Assembly: GCA_035640455.1 (NCBI GenBank)
Contig: DASQWB010000009.1
Coordinates: 1-15,130 of the forward strand
Source of the DNA: AC-50 sp035640455
GTDB lineage: Bacteria; Actinomycetota; Thermoleophilia; Gaiellales; Gaiellaceae
DNA: 15,130 bases
Reading direction: 5' to 3'
The notes under the pieces were generated by a model. The model made no database searches and was not told the DNA's origin. It saw nothing but the letters and a program-made list of their open reading frames with translations. Positions 14,283-15,130 of this stretch are shown here, one piece after another. Made by a program: the position numbers and the translations under genes. Position 1 is the first letter of the stretch. The number at the start of each line of letters is the position of its first letter.

Positions 14283-14320
14283 AACCTCCTGCCGAGCGTC
14301 CGGACCGCTCAACTGAGGTT
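14283..14320 (-). promoter_or_regulatory. stem-loop sequestering the leader Shine-Dalgarno
   Basis: On the minus-strand RNA AACCTC (14320-14315) is complementary to GAGGTT (14288-14283), which contains most of the AGGAGG ribosome site. Inside, GAGCG (14310-14306) pairs with CGCTC (14298-14294) around a 7-base loop. The two stacked stems would hide the leader's ribosome site, as in a riboswitch expression platform or RNA thermometer. I could not match the upstream sequence to a known aptamer. Confidence 0.4.
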
Positions 14321-14344
14321 TGTGTCAGGCCGCGACCAAGCGCC

Positions 14345-14360
14345 TCCCCTATGTGGGGGA
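14345..14360 (-). promoter_or_regulatory. small hairpin in the HD-GYP upstream region
   Basis: TCCCC (14360-14356) pairs with GGGGA (14349-14345) around a 6-base loop on the minus strand. The segment ATCCCCCACA here resembles ATCCCCACA at 14269-14261 in the leader ORF. The rest of 14321-14431 shows no gene and no promoter that I can place with confidence. Confidence 0.25.
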
Positions 14361-14431
14361 TCCGATTGGGACGCCGCCGCCCCCGACATGGCCGACGCGG
14401 CTCATATCGCTGGTGCGAGAAGAGGATCCGG

Positions 14432-14474
14432 CCGAAGTCGTCATGGCTCGCGCGGAGCGCGAGCCGGACTTCGG
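14432..14474 (-). terminator. nested inverted repeat downstream of tRNA-Ala
   Basis: An outer 8-bp perfect repeat (CCGAAGTC 14432-14439 with GACTTCGG 14467-14474) encloses an inner 8-bp perfect stem (GGCTCGCG 14445-14452 with CGCGAGCC 14458-14465, loop of 5). On the minus strand it begins 7 bases after the tRNA 3' end. It has no U-run, but the position suits a tRNA terminator or processing signal. Confidence 0.45.
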
Positions 14475-14481
14475 TCGGGAG

Positions 14482-14554
14482 TGGAGCCAACGGGACTCGA
14501 ACCCGTGACCTTCTGGCTGCCAGCCAGACGCTCTCCCAGCTGAGCTATGGCCCC
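14482..14554 (-). tRNA. tRNA-Ala, anticodon GGC
   Basis: The 73-base cloverleaf can be drawn completely. The acceptor stem is GGGGCCA with TGGCTCC (one G-U pair) and the D arm is GCTC-AGCTGGGA-GAGC. The anticodon arm is TCTGG-CTGGCAG-CCAGA with anticodon GGC. The variable loop is AGGTC and the T arm is ACGGG-TTCGAGT-CCCGT, with discriminator A at 14482. GGC reads alanine codons GCC and GCU. CCA is not encoded; CTC follows the discriminator. The gene lies 34 bp after the rsfS stop on the same strand and before the HD-GYP leader. Confidence 0.96.
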
Positions 14555-14558
14555 GAGG

Positions 14559-14576
14559 GGCCGGATTGTACCGGCC
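14559..14576 (-). promoter_or_regulatory. TACAAT -10-like box inside a perfect inverted repeat before tRNA-Ala
   Basis: On the minus strand TACAAT (14570-14565) sits 10 bases before the tRNA 5' end, a good -10 position. It is exactly flanked by GGCCGG (14576-14571) and CCGGCC (14564-14559). No convincing -35 is visible at 17-18 bp spacing (CCTAGA). The element may be the tRNA promoter, a terminator hairpin for rsfS, or both. Confidence 0.45.
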
Positions 14577-14588
14577 TCCGAGGCCCTT

Positions 14589-14945
14589 CTAGGCCGTCGC
14601 GGCCTCGAGCTCGACCGCCGGCACGTCGCCCCACAGCTCCTCGAGCCGGTAATAGTCGCGCGCCTCCGGCGTGAACACGTGCAGGACCACGTCGAGGTAG
14701 TCGACGACGATCCACGTCCCCTGCGCCGCGCCGTCGACCGAGTGGGGCAGGATCCGGTGGTCGCGCTTCAGGCGGGCGTACACCTCGTCCTGGATCGCCT
14801 TGGTCTGGCGCGGGTTCTGCCCCGTGCAGATGACGAAGAAGTCCGTGTAGATGCACACGGGCCGCATGTCGAGGATGAGGACGTCCGTCGCCAGCTTGCT
14901 CTGGGCGAGGCCGGCGATGTGGCGGGCTTGTTCGAGCGAGGTCAG
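14589..14945 (-). CDS. rsfS: ribosome silencing factor RsfS (Iojap/YbeB/DUF143)
   Basis: RsfS binds ribosomal protein L14 on the large subunit and blocks joining with the small subunit when nutrients are scarce. The family core is visible as KLATDVLILDMRPVCIYTDF, FVICTGQNPRQTKAIQDEV, GTWIVVDYLDVVLHVFTPEA and RDYYRLEELWGD. The full domain begins upstream of the first ATG (14867), at MTSLEQARHIAGLAQSK if translation begins at CTG 14945. No ATG, GTG or TTG exists in frame between 14867 and the nadD stop. AAAGGA lies at 14963-14958, 12 bases before that CTG. With this start the protein has 118 residues, normal for the family. It follows nadD by 31 bp on the same strand, the usual gene order. Confidence 0.9.
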   Translation of the reverse strand: MTSLEQARHIAGLAQSKLATDVLILDMRPVCIYTDFFVICTGQNPRQTKAIQDEVYARLKRDHRILPHSVDGAAQGTWIVVDYLDVVLHVFTPEARDYYRLEELWGDVPAVELEAATA

Positions 14946-14976
14946 AGCCGGATCAGGTCCTTTCTTCGCCGCCAGT

Positions 14977-15130
14977 CTAGCGCCGGTACAGGCCGAGCTC
15001 CGCGATCAGCCGCGCCACCGGCGCGGAGACGAGGCCGTCGAGCGGCTCGCCCGCGGCGGCGCGCGCGCGCAGGTCGCGCGAGGCGATCTCGTGCGGCTCG
15101 ATCGGGAAGAAGAGGACGCGCTCCGGGCTC
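14977..15130 (-). CDS. nadD: nicotinate-nucleotide adenylyltransferase NadD, C-terminal fragment
   Basis: Only the last 50 codons are in the window; the gene continues past the right edge. The fragment reads FFPIEPHEIASRDLRARAAA, then GEPLDGLVSAPVARLIAELG and LYRR before TAG 14979-14977. This matches the NadD C-terminus, where an ISST.IR-type segment is followed by a G..I..LVP..V..YI....LY pattern. NadD adenylylates nicotinate mononucleotide during NAD synthesis. Adjacency to rsfS on the same strand is the common bacterial arrangement and supports the call. The first Ser of the usual ISS motif is Ala here (IAS). Confidence 0.85.
   Translation of the reverse strand, partial: SPERVLFFPIEPHEIASRDLRARAAAGEPLDGLVSAPVARLIAELGLYRR

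Noticed and set aside
14349..14405. 18-codon frame (MSRVGHVGGG...) on the minus strand between tRNA-Ala and the HD-GYP leader
   Set aside because: No Shine-Dalgarno, glycine-rich composition and overlap with a hairpin; nothing supports translation.
14202..14431. Cyclic di-GMP (GEMM-I) riboswitch before the HD-GYP gene
   Set aside because: I looked for the GCAAA-type conserved core, the paired G-rich stem and tetraloop receptor and found none; cobalamin and SAM box motifs are also absent.
1..15130. CRISPR array, insertion sequence, prophage or integrated element
   Set aside because: No regularly spaced repeats, transposase, integrase or phage motifs were seen, and the tRNA has no visible duplicated 3' end in the window.

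Overview
This is a high-GC window (roughly 70% by eye) with GTG, TTG and probable CTG starts, many 1-4 base gene overlaps, and long open frames antisense to real genes. The gene set (RpoD-like sigma, NodB deacetylase, AfsR/SARP-type regulator with NB-ARC and TPRs, GGDEF-EAL and HD-GYP proteins, and a nadD-rsfS-tRNA-Ala block) fits a soil or aquatic actinobacterium. My impression is of the Thermoleophilia (Gaiellales/Solirubrobacterales), but this is not proven. I see no insertion sequence, phage gene, CRISPR array or other sign of recent transfer.

Layout. 1-966 (minus): a tandem GNAT acetyltransferase followed by the first codons of a tiny membrane protein. 1019-2825 (plus): a sigma-70 family factor followed by a secreted NodB-type polysaccharide deacetylase. 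The deacetylase signal peptide and catalytic domain lie in different frames. 2793-11355 (minus): four genes in a row. In transcription order they are an AfsR-like regulator, an alpha-oxoamine synthase, a 10-TM GAF-PAS-GGDEF-EAL protein and an MFS exporter. The last three overlap one another (ATGA overlap, then 11 bp) and look like one operon. 11356-11602: a 247-bp divergent control region with an 11-bp-period direct repeat, a strong Shine-Dalgarno with an 8-codon leader, a competing 59-codon frame and a 14-bp hairpin. 11603-12841 (plus): a second MFS transporter. 12843-14201 (minus): a membrane HD-GYP protein behind a 25-codon leader ORF whose Shine-Dalgarno sits in a stem-loop. 14202-14481: the longest stretch without a main gene (280 bp), rich in hairpins and holding that leader. 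14482-15130 (minus): tRNA-Ala(GGC), rsfS with no ATG/GTG/TTG start, and the 3' end of nadD.

How it may work together. Two proteins in the window can act on cyclic di-GMP: the GGDEF-EAL protein could make or degrade it, and the HD-GYP protein could degrade it. The most interesting inference is that the alpha-oxoamine synthase, the multi-TM sensor GGDEF-EAL protein and the MFS exporter form a small-molecule synthesis/sensing/export unit under an AfsR-like regulator. The enzyme belongs to the same superfamily as CqsA and LqsA, which make alpha-hydroxyketone signals. The sequence shows the physical coupling; the signalling role is a hypothesis. No stretch over 300 bp lacks a gene.
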